From Amycolatopsis pretoriensis (lineage in GTDB: Bacteria; Actinomycetota; Actinomycetes; Mycobacteriales; Pseudonocardiaceae), in assembly GCF_900107925.1 (NCBI RefSeq), contig NZ_FNUJ01000001.1:1-64000 (forward strand): a stretch of 64,000 nucleotides of DNA, read 5' to 3'. The notes under the pieces are model-generated. The model searched no databases and had not been told where the DNA came from. It saw only the letters and a list, made by a program, of their open reading frames with translations. Positions 40,123 to 48,813 of the stretch are shown here, one piece after another. The position numbers were made by a program, and so were the translations under genes. Numbering within the stretch: the stretch's first letter is position 1; every line of letters starts with the position of its first letter.

Positions 40123-41010
40123 TCAGGGCAGGTCGGGCTGCGCGGCCTTGGCGGCCAGCAGCTGGTGCAGGACGGCGTCGCGGGCGGCGGCGAGGGATCG
40201 GTCGTCGGTGGCGGCCAGTTCGGCGTCGACGCCGGCGACGAGCGTGTCGGCCAGCTCCGGGGTCAGGTGGACGCGGCCGAGGTCGCGCCACCACTCTTCC
40301 GTCGGCGGCCCGAGGTGCGCGAGGACGTGCGCGAGCCCGCCCGCGCCGCCGGAGAGGTGCTGGTTGACGAACGGGCCGAGCACCGCCCAGCGCAGACCGG
40401 GCCCGTTGGCGATCGCGGTGTCGATGTCCGCGACGGTCGCGATGCCGCGTTCCACCAGCGAGTACGCCTCCTGCCACAGCGCGGCCTGCAGCCGGTTCGC
40501 GACGTGGCCGGGCACCTCGCGCGCCAGCCGGATCGGGCGTTTCCCGATCGAGGTGTAGAACGCCACGGCCCGGTCGACGACCCCGGGCGCGGTGTCGCGG
40601 CCGGGGACGACCTCGACCAGCGGGATCAGGTGCGGCGGGTTGAAGGGGTGCCCGACGACGACCCGCTCGGGGTGGCGCGGGCAGCCGCGCGCGATGGCGC
40701 TCGGCAGCAGCCCGGACGAGCTGCTCGCCAGCACCACGTCCGGCCGCGCGGCCTCGTCGAGGACGGCGAACAGCGCGTGCTTGACGTCCTCGCGCTCGGG
40801 TCCGTTCTCCTGGACGAAGTCCGCGACCGAGGCCGCTTCGCCGGGGTCGGCGACGAACCGCAGCCGATCCGGGTCCTCAAGCGCACTTCGCAAGCGTTCC
40901 TCGGCACCGGGTGCCGGATCGGTGGCGACGACGTCGAGGCCGTTCGCGAGGAAGAGCCGTGTCCAGCTCGCGCCGATCACGCCGGTGCCGACGACCGCGA
41001 CCGTGGTCAC
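40123..41010 (-). CDS. 3-hydroxyacyl-CoA dehydrogenase family protein
   Basis: 295 residues from GTG 41010. The NAD-binding N-terminus reads VAVVGTGVIGASWTRLFLANG, shown here as VVGTGVIGASW. ASSSSGLLPSAIA and the catalytic His in VVGHPFNPPHLIPLVEV follow, with the helical domain (EVPGHVANRLQAALWQEA) after that. It oxidises a 3-hydroxyacyl-CoA or a related hydroxy acid such as carnitine; the exact substrate is unknown. Its start overlaps the synthetase stop (GTGA). Confidence 0.88.
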   Translation of the reverse strand: MTTVAVVGTGVIGASWTRLFLANGLDVVATDPAPGAEERLRSALEDPDRLRFVADPGEAASVADFVQENGPEREDVKHALFAVLDEAARPDVVLASSSSGLLPSAIARGCPRHPERVVVGHPFNPPHLIPLVEVVPGRDTAPGVVDRAVAFYTSIGKRPIRLAREVPGHVANRLQAALWQEAYSLVERGIATVADIDTAIANGPGLRWAVLGPFVNQHLSGGAGGLAHVLAHLGPPTEEWWRDLGRVHLTPELADTLVAGVDAELAATDDRSLAAARDAVLHQLLAAKAAQPDLP

Positions 41011-42884
41011 GCGCGTGCCCCGAAGTGGTCCAGCGCGGTGGGATCGGCCAGGACGTCGGCGCCGACGACGTCGCCGGCCCGGGCGCCGAGCAGGAGTTTC
41101 TTCACGGGCAGCTCCAGTTTCTTCCCGGTGCGGTTGCGGGGGATCACCGGGACGGCGGTGATCGTGTCCGGCACGTGCCGCGGCGACAGCGCGCTCTTCA
41201 ACGCCGAAGCGATCTTCGCCCGCAGCGGCGCGTCCAGGACGGCGTCCCGGAGCACGACGTAGAGGCGGAGGTCGCCGTTGCCGCCCGCCGGGTCTTCCAG
41301 GTGCACGACGAGCGAGTCGTCGACCTCCGGCAGCTCCTCCACGACGGCGTAGAACTCGGCGGTGCCGAGCCGGACGCCACCGCGGTTCAGGGTGGCGTCC
41401 GAGCGCCCGGCGATGACGCAGCTGCCTTCGGGGGAGAACCGGATCCAGTCGCCGTGGCGCCAGACACCGGGGTAGGTGCCGAAGTACGTGTCGCGGTAGC
41501 GCGCACCGGTGTCGTCGCCCCAGAACCCGACCGGCATGGACGGCATCGGCGCGGTGATCACGAGTTCGCCCAGTTCGCCGACGACTTGCGCGCCGTGCTC
41601 GTCGAACGCCTTGGCGTCGACCCCGAGGCAGGGCCCGGAGATCTCCCCGGCGACGACCGGCTGCAGCGGGCCGCCCTGGACGATCCCGCTGCAGACGTCG
41701 GTGCCGCCGCTGCCGACGTTGAGCAGGACGCCCGGGAATCGCTCGTGCACCCAGTGGTAGCCCTCGGCGGGCAGCGGGCTGCCGGCCGCGCCGAGCTGCC
41801 GCAGCGCGCTCAGGTCGTGGGACGCGGCCGGGTCGAGGCCCGCTTTCCGGCACGCCATCAGGAAACCCGGGCTCGCGCCCATCAGCGTCGCGCGGGTCTC
41901 GGCGGCCAGGCGCCACTGCCACGCGAGGTCGGGGTGCAGCGGGTTGCCGTCGACCAGCACGATCGACGCGCCGGTGAGCAGCCCCGAGACCAGCGCGTTC
42001 CACATCATCCAGGCGGTGGTGGAGAACCACAGGATCCGGTCGCCGGGGCGCAGGTCCCAGCTGAGGGCGTGGTTCTTGAGGTGTTCGAGGAGGATCCCGC
42101 CGTGGCCGTGCACGATCGCCTTCGGCTTGCCGGTGGTGCCCGAGGAGAACAGCACGCACAGCGGGTGCGCGAAGCCGACCGGCTCGAACCCGGGTGCGCT
42201 TTCGGTGAGCAGGTCGTTCCAGGCGAGCGTGTCCGGGAGGTCGTGGCCGCCGTAGGGGACGTGGACGACGTGCTCGACGGTCGGCAGGCCCGCGCGGATC
42301 TCGGCCACCTCGGCGCGGCGGTCGACGTCCTTGGTGCCGTAGCGGTAGCCGGCCACGGTCAGCAGCACCCGCGGTTCGATCTGGCCGAACCGGTCGACGA
42401 CCGAGCGGGCGCCGAACTCCGGCGCGCAGGAGGCCCAGATCGCCCCGAGGCTCGCGACGGCCAGGTAGGCGACCACGGTTTCGGGGAGGTTCGGCAGGTA
42501 CGCCACAACGCGGTCGCCACGCCCGACGCCGAGCCTCATCAGGCCCGCGCGAGCGCGGGCGACCTGGTCGCGCAGCTCGCCCCAGGTCAGTTCGGTGCGG
42601 TCGCGCGTCTGCGAGTAGGCGATCACGGCGACGTCGCCGGCGGGGCCGCCGAGGGCGTGCTCGGCGTAGTTGAGGGTCGCGCCGGGGAACCACTCGGTGC
42701 CCGGCATCCGCCGGTCCGGGACGACCGCGCTCGCCGGGGAGTGGAAGCGGACGCCGAAGAAGTCCTTGATCGACGCCCAGAAGCCGTCGAGGTCGGTCAC
42801 CGACCAGCGGTGCAGCGCCGAGTAGCCGTCGAAGGGGTGGCCGCGCTCGGCCAGCCACGCCAGGTACCGGTCGATTTCGGTCAT
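41007..42884 (-). CDS. Acetoacetyl-CoA synthetase-type acyl-CoA ligase
   Basis: 625 residues, the ACS/AACS branch of the ANL superfamily. It has the N-terminal ACAS-N segment (ALHRWSVTDLDGFWASIKDF), EWFPGATLNYAEH, P-loop VLFSSGTTGKPKAIVHGHGG, GGTDVCSG, HGDWIRFSPEG and the C-terminal RNRTGKKLELPVKK containing the catalytic Lys. It forms a CoA ester of acetoacetate or a similar short keto acid. ATG 42884 overlaps the hydratase stop (ATGA). The middle position in the operon suggests it recycles a keto acid product. Confidence 0.9.
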   Translation of the reverse strand: MTEIDRYLAWLAERGHPFDGYSALHRWSVTDLDGFWASIKDFFGVRFHSPASAVVPDRRMPGTEWFPGATLNYAEHALGGPAGDVAVIAYSQTRDRTELTWGELRDQVARARAGLMRLGVGRGDRVVAYLPNLPETVVAYLAVASLGAIWASCAPEFGARSVVDRFGQIEPRVLLTVAGYRYGTKDVDRRAEVAEIRAGLPTVEHVVHVPYGGHDLPDTLAWNDLLTESAPGFEPVGFAHPLCVLFSSGTTGKPKAIVHGHGGILLEHLKNHALSWDLRPGDRILWFSTTAWMMWNALVSGLLTGASIVLVDGNPLHPDLAWQWRLAAETRATLMGASPGFLMACRKAGLDPAASHDLSALRQLGAAGSPLPAEGYHWVHERFPGVLLNVGSGGTDVCSGIVQGGPLQPVVAGEISGPCLGVDAKAFDEHGAQVVGELGELVITAPMPSMPVGFWGDDTGARYRDTYFGTYPGVWRHGDWIRFSPEGSCVIAGRSDATLNRGGVRLGTAEFYAVVEELPEVDDSLVVHLEDPAGGNGDLRLYVVLRDAVLDAPLRAKIASALKSALSPRHVPDTITAVPVIPRNRTGKKLELPVKKLLLGARAGDVVGADVLADPTALDHFGARA

Positions 42885-43657
42885 CGGCCGACCTTCCCGG
42901 CGCGCTTGTCGAGGAACGCCTGCATCCGTTCCTTGGCCTCGGGGCTGCCGCCCGCGACGGCGGCCATCAGCGCCTCCAGCAGGTAGCCCTCGGCCGGGTT
43001 GGCCTCGGCGATGCGGGGAAGCGCCTGCAGCACGGCGAAGTTCGTGACCGGGGAGTTCGCGGCGATCTTGCGGGCCAGGCCGAGCGCGTGCGCGGAGCCG
43101 TCGTCGACGAGGTAGTGCGACAGCCCGGCGGCGTGGCCTTCGCCGGCGTCGAGGACGCGGCCGGTGAGCATCATGTCGGCCACCCGGTGCGCGCCGATCA
43201 GCCGCGGCAGCCGCACCGACGCGCCGCCGCCGACGAACAGGCCGCGCTGACCTTCGGGCAGCGCGTAGAACGCCGACGGCTCGGCGACGCGGATGTGCGC
43301 GGCCGCCGCCAGTTCCAGGCCGCCGCCGATGACCGCGCCCCGCAGCACGGCGACGACCGGGACGCGCCCGCGTTCGAGCCGCTCGAAGGCGCGGTGCCAC
43401 ATCATCGAGTGCTCCAGGCCTTCGAACGTGTCGCGCTCGGTCAGCTCGGACAGGTCGAGCCCGGCGGAGAAGTGCTCGCCCACGGCGTCGAGCACGACCG
43501 CCTTGACCCCGCGGGGCGGGGCGCCGAAGAACGCTTCGAGGCCCAGCACGGTGGCGTCGTCGAGGGCGTTGCGCTTCTCGGGCCGCGCGAGCCGCAGCAC
43601 GGCGATGTCGTCGTGCAGTTCGAGACGCAGGGACGGGGGCAGGAAAGCGGTGGTCAT
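42881..43657 (-). CDS. Enoyl-CoA hydratase family protein
   Basis: 258 residues. Crotonase motifs: ARPEKRNALDD, EHFSAGLDLSE (first oxyanion segment) and RGAVIGGGLELAAAAHIRVA with a Glu suited to catalysis. ALPEGQRGLFVGGGASVRLP is typical of the family. The start ATG 43657 overlaps the ligase stop by 4 nt. It is not closely similar to either hydratase of the 23-29 kb operon, so the two pathways are probably different. Confidence 0.88.
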   Translation of the reverse strand: MTTAFLPPSLRLELHDDIAVLRLARPEKRNALDDATVLGLEAFFGAPPRGVKAVVLDAVGEHFSAGLDLSELTERDTFEGLEHSMMWHRAFERLERGRVPVVAVLRGAVIGGGLELAAAAHIRVAEPSAFYALPEGQRGLFVGGGASVRLPRLIGAHRVADMMLTGRVLDAGEGHAAGLSHYLVDDGSAHALGLARKIAANSPVTNFAVLQALPRIAEANPAEGYLLEALMAAVAGGSPEAKERMQAFLDKRAGKVGR

Positions 43658-45210
43658 GCGGGTCCGTTCGGGAGGGCTTCGGCGGCCCGCGCGCGGAGTT
43701 CGACGCGGCGGATCTTGCCGGTGGCGTTGCGGGGCAGGGCATCGGTGAACCGGATGTACTTCGGGACCTTGTAGCGGGCGAGGTGCAGTTCGAGGTGGGC
43801 GCGGAAGGTGGCTTCGTCGAGTTCGGCGCCGGCGCGGCGGACGACGAAGGCGGCGCCGACCTCGCCCCAGCGCTCGTCGGCCACGCCCACGACGGCGCAG
43901 TCGCCGACCGCGTCGAGCCGGACCGCGACGGCCTCGATCTCGGCCGGGTAGACGTTCTCGCCGCCGGAGATGATCAGGTCCTTGACGCGGTCGACGACGT
44001 GGGCCCAGCCGTCGTCGTCGACCTTGACGACGTCGCCGGTGCGGAACCAGTCGCCGTCGACGAAGCTCGCCTTCGATTCTTCCGGCCGGTTCCAGTAACC
44101 GCCGAAGACGTGCGGGCCGCGCACGAGCAGCTCCGCCGGTGTCCCGGAGACCGGCTCGGGGGTGAGGCCGGGGCCGAGAGCGGCGACGTCGGTGAAGAAG
44201 TGCGGCACCCCCGCGGCGACCGGGTGGTCGAGCGTGCCCTCGTGGGTGGCCATCGAGACACCCGGCGAGGCCTCGGTCATGCCGTAGCCCTGAAGGAGTT
44301 TCACGCCGCGGTCGAGCCACGCGCGGGCGACGCGCTCGGCGACCGGCGAACCGCCGTAGAGCACGCACGTCAGCGAGCTCAGGTCCGTGCGGTCCCAGTC
44401 TTCGTGGCGGCACAGCAGTTCCAGCATCGTCGGGACGGCGGAAAAGCTCGTGATGCCGGCCTCGCCGATCCGGCCGAGGATCGTGCCGGGGTCGAACTTC
44501 GCCACCGGTTCCACGCTGCCGCCCTTGAACAGGGTCGGCAGCGTGATCTGGCCCAGCCCGACGCAGTGGAACAGTGGCGCGATGCACAGCGCCCGGTCGG
44601 TGCCCAGGACGTCGAGGTGGGCGAGCTGGTTGACGGTGTTCCAGGTGAGGTTCCCGTGGGTGAGGACCGCCGCCTTCGGCCGGCCCGTGGTGCCCGAGGT
44701 GTAGAGCAGCAGGCACGGGTCGTCCAGCCGCACGCCGGTGACCGGCGGGTCCCCGGCGGCGGCGAGTTCGGCTTCGTAGTCCAGCCCGCCCGCCGGGCAC
44801 GACGCCGGGTCCGTCGCGACGACGTGCCGGAGCGTCTCCGGCAGCGGACCGGCCACCAGCTCGTCGGTGTCCGGGCTGTGCACCAGCACCGAAGCACCGC
44901 TGTCTTCGAGCATGTAGCGGATTTCGGTGGGGGAGAGGCGGTAGTTGAGCGGCACGAAGAGCGCGCCCAGGCGGGCGGTCGCGAAGAGCGTTTCGAAGAC
45001 GGTGACGTCGTTGACGCCGAGGTAGGCGACGCGGTCGCCCGGCCGCACGCCGAGCCGGGTGAACGCGCCGGCCAGCCGTTCGACGCGCTCGGCGAGCCCG
45101 GCGTAGGTGCGCGTGCGGCCGGGCTGGACGAGCGCGGTGCGCCCGGGGGAGATCCGGGCCCGGCGCGCGGGCCAGCTGCCGAGGCCGAAGCCGGCCGGGC
45201 CGTGGGTCAT
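43654..45210 (-). CDS. AMP-dependent acyl-CoA synthetase
   Basis: 518 residues. ANL motifs: LLYTSGTTGRPKAAVLTHGN, QGYGMTEASPG, FRTGDVVKVDDDG, DRVKDLIISGGENVYPAEIE and the C-terminal PRNATGKIRR with the catalytic Lys. It is the first gene of the operon and would activate the incoming fatty or aromatic acid. ATG 45210 is preferred because AGGAGG lies 8 nt upstream; the GTG at 45219 falls inside that ribosome site. Confidence 0.9.
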   Translation of the reverse strand: MTHGPAGFGLGSWPARRARISPGRTALVQPGRTRTYAGLAERVERLAGAFTRLGVRPGDRVAYLGVNDVTVFETLFATARLGALFVPLNYRLSPTEIRYMLEDSGASVLVHSPDTDELVAGPLPETLRHVVATDPASCPAGGLDYEAELAAAGDPPVTGVRLDDPCLLLYTSGTTGRPKAAVLTHGNLTWNTVNQLAHLDVLGTDRALCIAPLFHCVGLGQITLPTLFKGGSVEPVAKFDPGTILGRIGEAGITSFSAVPTMLELLCRHEDWDRTDLSSLTCVLYGGSPVAERVARAWLDRGVKLLQGYGMTEASPGVSMATHEGTLDHPVAAGVPHFFTDVAALGPGLTPEPVSGTPAELLVRGPHVFGGYWNRPEESKASFVDGDWFRTGDVVKVDDDGWAHVVDRVKDLIISGGENVYPAEIEAVAVRLDAVGDCAVVGVADERWGEVGAAFVVRRAGAELDEATFRAHLELHLARYKVPKYIRFTDALPRNATGKIRRVELRARAAEALPNGPA

Positions 45211-45508
45211 GCCGCGCACCTCCTATGTCAGGAACCCTGAGATACTCACGAGCATGACCGTCACCCGCGCGGGCTGTCAAGGGTGGGCCGTCCGGAAGCG
45301 GGTTTTTTGGTGCCTACGCCGGGAAGACGTGCTTTCGGCCGACAGTCGTTCACCGTCGGTTCGGCCGTTGGCGGGGTTGCGCCGTTTGGATCAAGTACTA
45401 GGCTGCGTAGGTGCGGTTCAGGAGCAGCCGCCCTCCCCCAGACTTGCCGGCGTTCGAGCGGGCAGTGGACACCGCTCGAACCGCCATCCGCTAGTGAAGG
45501 CGTACACA
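45211..45508. other. Divergent promoter region, no gene seen
   Basis: About 300 bp separates the acyl-CoA operon from the STAS gene. The right part has a weak GTTT...GCGTAG arrangement (45381-45406, spacer 17) that could be a poor stress-sigma promoter. I see no operator-like palindrome. Confidence 0.3.
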
Positions 45509-45925
45509 ATGTTGGTCGTGCAGCACCCCGCGACGGCGATCCCCGTGCCGTCTCCCCGTGTGGAACGCAGTTCCTCCGCCATCAAGGTCATCCGGCCGTA
45601 CTTCGGCGCGGTGATGGTCCGGATCAGCGGCGCGCTCGACGAGGACAGCGCCGCCGAGCTCGGCTCGGTCCTCGCCACCTGGGCGCACCGGCGGTTCCCG
45701 ACGCTGGTGCTCGACCTCTCCGAGGTCGACTTCCTGGACTCGGCCGGGCTTTCCGTGCTCGCGGACATCCACGTGCGGACGGTCCGCGAGAACACCACCC
45801 TCCGGATCGTCACCGGCGAGAACCGCGTCGTCCGGCGCGCCCTGGCCGGCAGCGGCCTCGACCACGCGCTGAACCTGAGCCCGCTGCCGGCGGGCTGGGA
45901 GCGGGCGACGGAGATCCCGAACTAG
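45509..45925 (+). CDS. STAS-domain anti-sigma factor antagonist
   Basis: 138 residues from ATG 45509 (GAAGG upstream), one STAS domain: VMVRISGALDEDSAAELG, then DLSEVDFLDSAGLSVLADIH with the conserved phosphorylatable Ser in DSAG. It should bind a HATPase anti-sigma factor when unphosphorylated, freeing the sigma factor. Candidate partners are the HATPase proteins at 38120 and 47814. No partner gene is directly adjacent. Confidence 0.88.
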   Translation: MLVVQHPATAIPVPSPRVERSSSAIKVIRPYFGAVMVRISGALDEDSAAELGSVLATWAHRRFPTLVLDLSEVDFLDSAGLSVLADIHVRTVRENTTLRIVTGENRVVRRALAGSGLDHALNLSPLPAGWERATEIPN

Positions 45926-46082
45926 CGGGCGGGCGCAGCACTCGGCCGACTTGGCGGCTCGCCGCACACGCCGCACCACCTCGGGGGCGGATCAGTGCGC
46001 GGACCGGAGTCGGCTCACTCCGCTTGGCCGGCGTTCGAAGGTTCCGGGCCGCTCGCCGCCGCGGGGTGGTCGATCCTGGCCG

Positions 46083-47030
46083 TCATCGTGTCGCGGCGCT
46101 TTCGCCGGCCACTTCGCGCAAGCTTTCGATCGTCTCGCGCAGGGCGTCGTCGGTCGAGGTCGGCTCGATGCCGAACCTCGCCGTCGCCGCCGAGGAATCC
46201 AGCACGAACGGCCCGCGCAGCTGGTACTCGACTTCCGGCATCTCGCGCGCCGTCACGTTGAACACTCCCGCCAGCCGCAACGCGATCCGCGGCATCGTCG
46301 TCACGCGGGCCGCCGGGGCTCCCGCCAGCTCCGCCGCCCGCGTCGCCAAGGCTCGCACCGACATCGGCGGCGGGGTCGGCGCGTGCCACGGCCGGCCCCA
46401 TGCGCCCTCGTCCGCCGCGACCGCCACCAGCGTGCGAGCTACGTCGCCGACGTAGGTCCAGCTGTGCGGCGCGTCGAGGTCGGCCGGGGCCGCCGCGCGC
46501 TTGCCCGCCAGGACCTTCGGCAAGACCAGCGCCGTGAACGCCGACAACGCGTTCGCGCCGAGGTAGTCCGAGCCGCGGACCTCGGCCGTGCGGATCCGGC
46601 CGGCCTCGTGGGCCGCCAGCGCGTCGGCCCAGAGCCTGGCCCGGACCTCGCCCTTGACCGAGTTCGGGCGCGGGGGGAGCTGCTCGGTCATCGGGCCGTC
46701 GACCGCGCCGTAGGCGTACAGGTTCCCGGTCGTGACGAGCACCGCGCCGCTCGCCTCGGCCGCGTGCAGGAGCGCCGCGCCCAGTGGCGGCCAGTCGGTC
46801 GACCAGCGGTGGTACGCCGGTCCCGCGCAGCTGTACAGCGCGGCCGCCCCGGCCGTGTGCCGCGCGAGCGTGGCGGCGTCGGTCGCGTCCGCCGCCACGA
46901 GCTCGACGCCTTCGACAGCCGGGCCGCCACCGCGCCGGCTGAGCAAGCGGACTTCGTCGCCGCGGGCGGCGAGCAGGCGCGCGGTGGCCGAACCGACCGG
47001 ACCGGCGCCGACGATGACGTGCAGAGCCAT
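46083..47030 (-). CDS. NAD-dependent epimerase/dehydratase-like protein
   Basis: 315 residues, extended-SDR fold. GAGPVGSATARLLAARGDEV binds NAD(P), followed by TTGNLYAYG, SDYLGANA in place of the YxxxK catalytic region, and a substrate domain. The active-site Tyr-Lys pair is not obvious, so it may be an atypical reductase or a regulatory NmrA-like member. ATG 47030 is chosen because the Rossmann motif begins there. It diverges from a TetR gene with palindromic operators between them. Confidence 0.82.
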   Translation of the reverse strand: MALHVIVGAGPVGSATARLLAARGDEVRLLSRRGGGPAVEGVELVAADATDAATLARHTAGAAALYSCAGPAYHRWSTDWPPLGAALLHAAEASGAVLVTTGNLYAYGAVDGPMTEQLPPRPNSVKGEVRARLWADALAAHEAGRIRTAEVRGSDYLGANALSAFTALVLPKVLAGKRAAAPADLDAPHSWTYVGDVARTLVAVAADEGAWGRPWHAPTPPPMSVRALATRAAELAGAPAARVTTMPRIALRLAGVFNVTAREMPEVEYQLRGPFVLDSSAATARFGIEPTSTDDALRETIESLREVAGESAATR

Positions 47031-47043
47031 GGAACCCCCAGGA

Positions 47044-47069
47044 GAGAACACTGTTCTCGAACAAGAACA
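47044..47069. promoter_or_regulatory. TetR operator, composite site
   Basis: GAGAACA-C-TGTTCTC (47044-47058) is a perfect palindrome. Its right half also pairs with AGAACA at 47064-47069 (TGTTCT-N6-AGAACA). It lies 14 nt before the epimerase start. Confidence 0.7.
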
Positions 47070-47097
47070 CCGTACGAGCAGCGGGCTCGCCAAGTCA

Positions 47098-47110
47098 AGA
47101 ACAGTGTTCT
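47098..47110. promoter_or_regulatory. TetR operator, second site
   Basis: AGAACAGTGTTCT is a perfect 13-bp palindrome with the same half-site as the first operator, 21 nt before the TetR start, implying autoregulation. Confidence 0.75.
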
Positions 47111-47131
47111 CGCCTGTGCGACACTGGGGCC

Positions 47132-47806
47132 GTGTCCGCCTCGTCGCTGCGTGCCAGGGTCCGCTCGGAGATGCACCAGGAGATCAAGGAAGTCGCCCGC
47201 CGGCGTCTCGCCGAGGAGGGCGCGAACCTGTCCCTGCGCGCCGTGGCCCGCGACCTGGGAATCGTCGCTTCCGCGCTGTACCGGTACTTCCCGAGCCGCG
47301 ACGCGCTGCTGACGGCGTTGATCATCGACGCCTACGACGCACTGGGCGACGCGGCGGCCGAAGCCGAAGCGGCGCTCCCGCGCGACGACCTGCGCGGCCG
47401 GTGGCTGGCGGCCTGCCACGCGGTCCGGTCGTGGGCGCTCGCGCACCCGGCCGAGTACGGCCTGCTCTACGGCGACCCGGTCCCCGGCTACGCGGCGCCG
47501 CCGGACACCGTGGCCCCGGCGTCGAAGGTCATCCTGCTGCTGGCGGCCATCGTCGCCGAGGCGCCGGAGGCCCCGGCCGGCCCGCCGCCGCCGGCCCCGG
47601 TCCGCGCCGACCTGCGCCGCCTGGTCGACGAGCAGGCGGGAGAACTGCCGGAAGAGCGCCTGGACCGGGTGCTGCTCGCCTGGACGCACCTGTTCGGCCA
47701 GGTCAACTTCGAGGTCTTCCACCGCCTCGACGACATGATCCAGGCCCGCGCGGAGTACTTCGAGCACCACATGGCCCTGCTGGCCGGCCTGGCCGGCCTG
47801 CCCTGA
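47132..47806 (+). CDS. TetR-family regulator (WHG-domain type)
   Basis: 224 residues from GTG 47132. The helix-turn-helix is at about 18-60 (EVARRRLAEEGANLSLRAVA, IVASALYRYFPSRDALLTAL). The C-terminal domain with LAHPAEYGLLYGDPVPGY is typical of the TetR_C_13/WHG group. GACACT six nt before the GTG and the lack of a ribosome site suggest a leaderless message (inference). It probably represses itself and the epimerase gene. Confidence 0.88.
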   Translation: MSASSLRARVRSEMHQEIKEVARRRLAEEGANLSLRAVARDLGIVASALYRYFPSRDALLTALIIDAYDALGDAAAEAEAALPRDDLRGRWLAACHAVRSWALAHPAEYGLLYGDPVPGYAAPPDTVAPASKVILLLAAIVAEAPEAPAGPPPPAPVRADLRRLVDEQAGELPEERLDRVLLAWTHLFGQVNFEVFHRLDDMIQARAEYFEHHMALLAGLAGLP

Positions 47807-47813
47807 GCCGCTC

Positions 47814-48743
47814 TCAGGCGCGGAAGTACGCGCGGAACGTCGTGCCGTGGTCGCCGGTGTGCAGGCGGACCAGGTCGGCCAGGTAGTTGACCAGCAGCAG
47901 CCCGCGGCCCCGGGGCTGCTCGGGCGGCGCCGGGTGGCGGCCGGCCAGCGGATCGGCCAGGGTGCCGCTGTCCTCGACCTCGCAGACGAACTCGCCGTCC
48001 TCGTTCCACAGCCGGACCGTGCCCGTGCCACCGCCGTGTTCGACGCAGTTGGACAGCAGCTCCGTCACGACCACCTCGACGTCGGCGACCTGGTCGGCGT
48101 CCAGCCCACCGGCCGCCGCGTGCACGTGGGCCAGGGCCCGGGCCGCCGCGAGGTCCGTCGTGTCCGCCAGCTCCACCACCCGGTCCGCCGCCGGCCCCGG
48201 CGGCAGCGGCCGGTTGTAGCGGGTCAGCACGTCGTCGGGGGCGTACGCCGTGCTGGGGCGGCGGCCGGCGCCGTCGATCAGGACCGGGTGGGTGGCCTCG
48301 GCGTCGGCCAGCGCGGCCGGGTCGAGCCGCGAGACGTCGTAGGGACACAGGATCGTCACGTCCCGGCCGGTGAACGCGTGGTTGATCAGTGCCTCGTGCT
48401 GCACGCACGCCGGGTATTCGACATCCGAGCGGCCGGCCCAGATCGGCTCGCCGATGATGCGCACCGGCCCGGCCGAGTGCGCGTCGGCGAAGGCCCGCAG
48501 CACGCGCGGGATGATCCGCCCGGGGTTGCGCCCGGCGTCGGTCATGTCCAGCAGCCGGACCTTGCCCGCGTCCGCGCCGAGCTCGCGGCGCAGCAGCTCG
48601 AGGTGGGGCCCCGGCACGGCGACGGCGACCGGCTCGCCGGCGGCGAGCCCGGCCCACACGAACGGAACGCATCCGGCCACGTACTCGGCGTCGTCGCGGT
48701 AGAACAAGGCGGGGTGGACGAACGGATCCGCGGGCGCGCTCAA
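47814..48743 (-). CDS. MEDS-domain plus HATPase anti-sigma regulator
   Basis: 309 residues. The first ~160 form a MEDS sensory domain (HPALFYRDDAEYVAGCVPF ... GEPIWAGR ... CPYD), known from DcmR-like sensors. The C-terminal ~125 form an RsbW-like ATPase with EVVVTELLSNCVEHGG (N box), VEDSGTLADP and GRGLLLVNYL. It probably controls a STAS partner or sigma factor in response to a small-molecule or redox signal (inference). It ends 7 bp from the convergent TetR gene. Confidence 0.87.
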   Translation of the reverse strand: MSAPADPFVHPALFYRDDAEYVAGCVPFVWAGLAAGEPVAVAVPGPHLELLRRELGADAGKVRLLDMTDAGRNPGRIIPRVLRAFADAHSAGPVRIIGEPIWAGRSDVEYPACVQHEALINHAFTGRDVTILCPYDVSRLDPAALADAEATHPVLIDGAGRRPSTAYAPDDVLTRYNRPLPPGPAADRVVELADTTDLAAARALAHVHAAAGGLDADQVADVEVVVTELLSNCVEHGGGTGTVRLWNEDGEFVCEVEDSGTLADPLAGRHPAPPEQPRGRGLLLVNYLADLVRLHTGDHGTTFRAYFRA

Positions 48744-48813
48744 CTGGCCTCCTCCGAGTACCGAGGACGCCTCCCAGTATGCGCGATCGGCGTCACCGGT
48801 CCGGGGGAACCCG

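Noticed and set aside
37033..41262. 1409-codon plus-strand open frame
   Set aside because: It is antisense to the manganese catalase, DUF2188, amidohydrolase and dehydrogenase genes, all of which have clear protein motifs on the minus strand and overlapping start/stop junctions.
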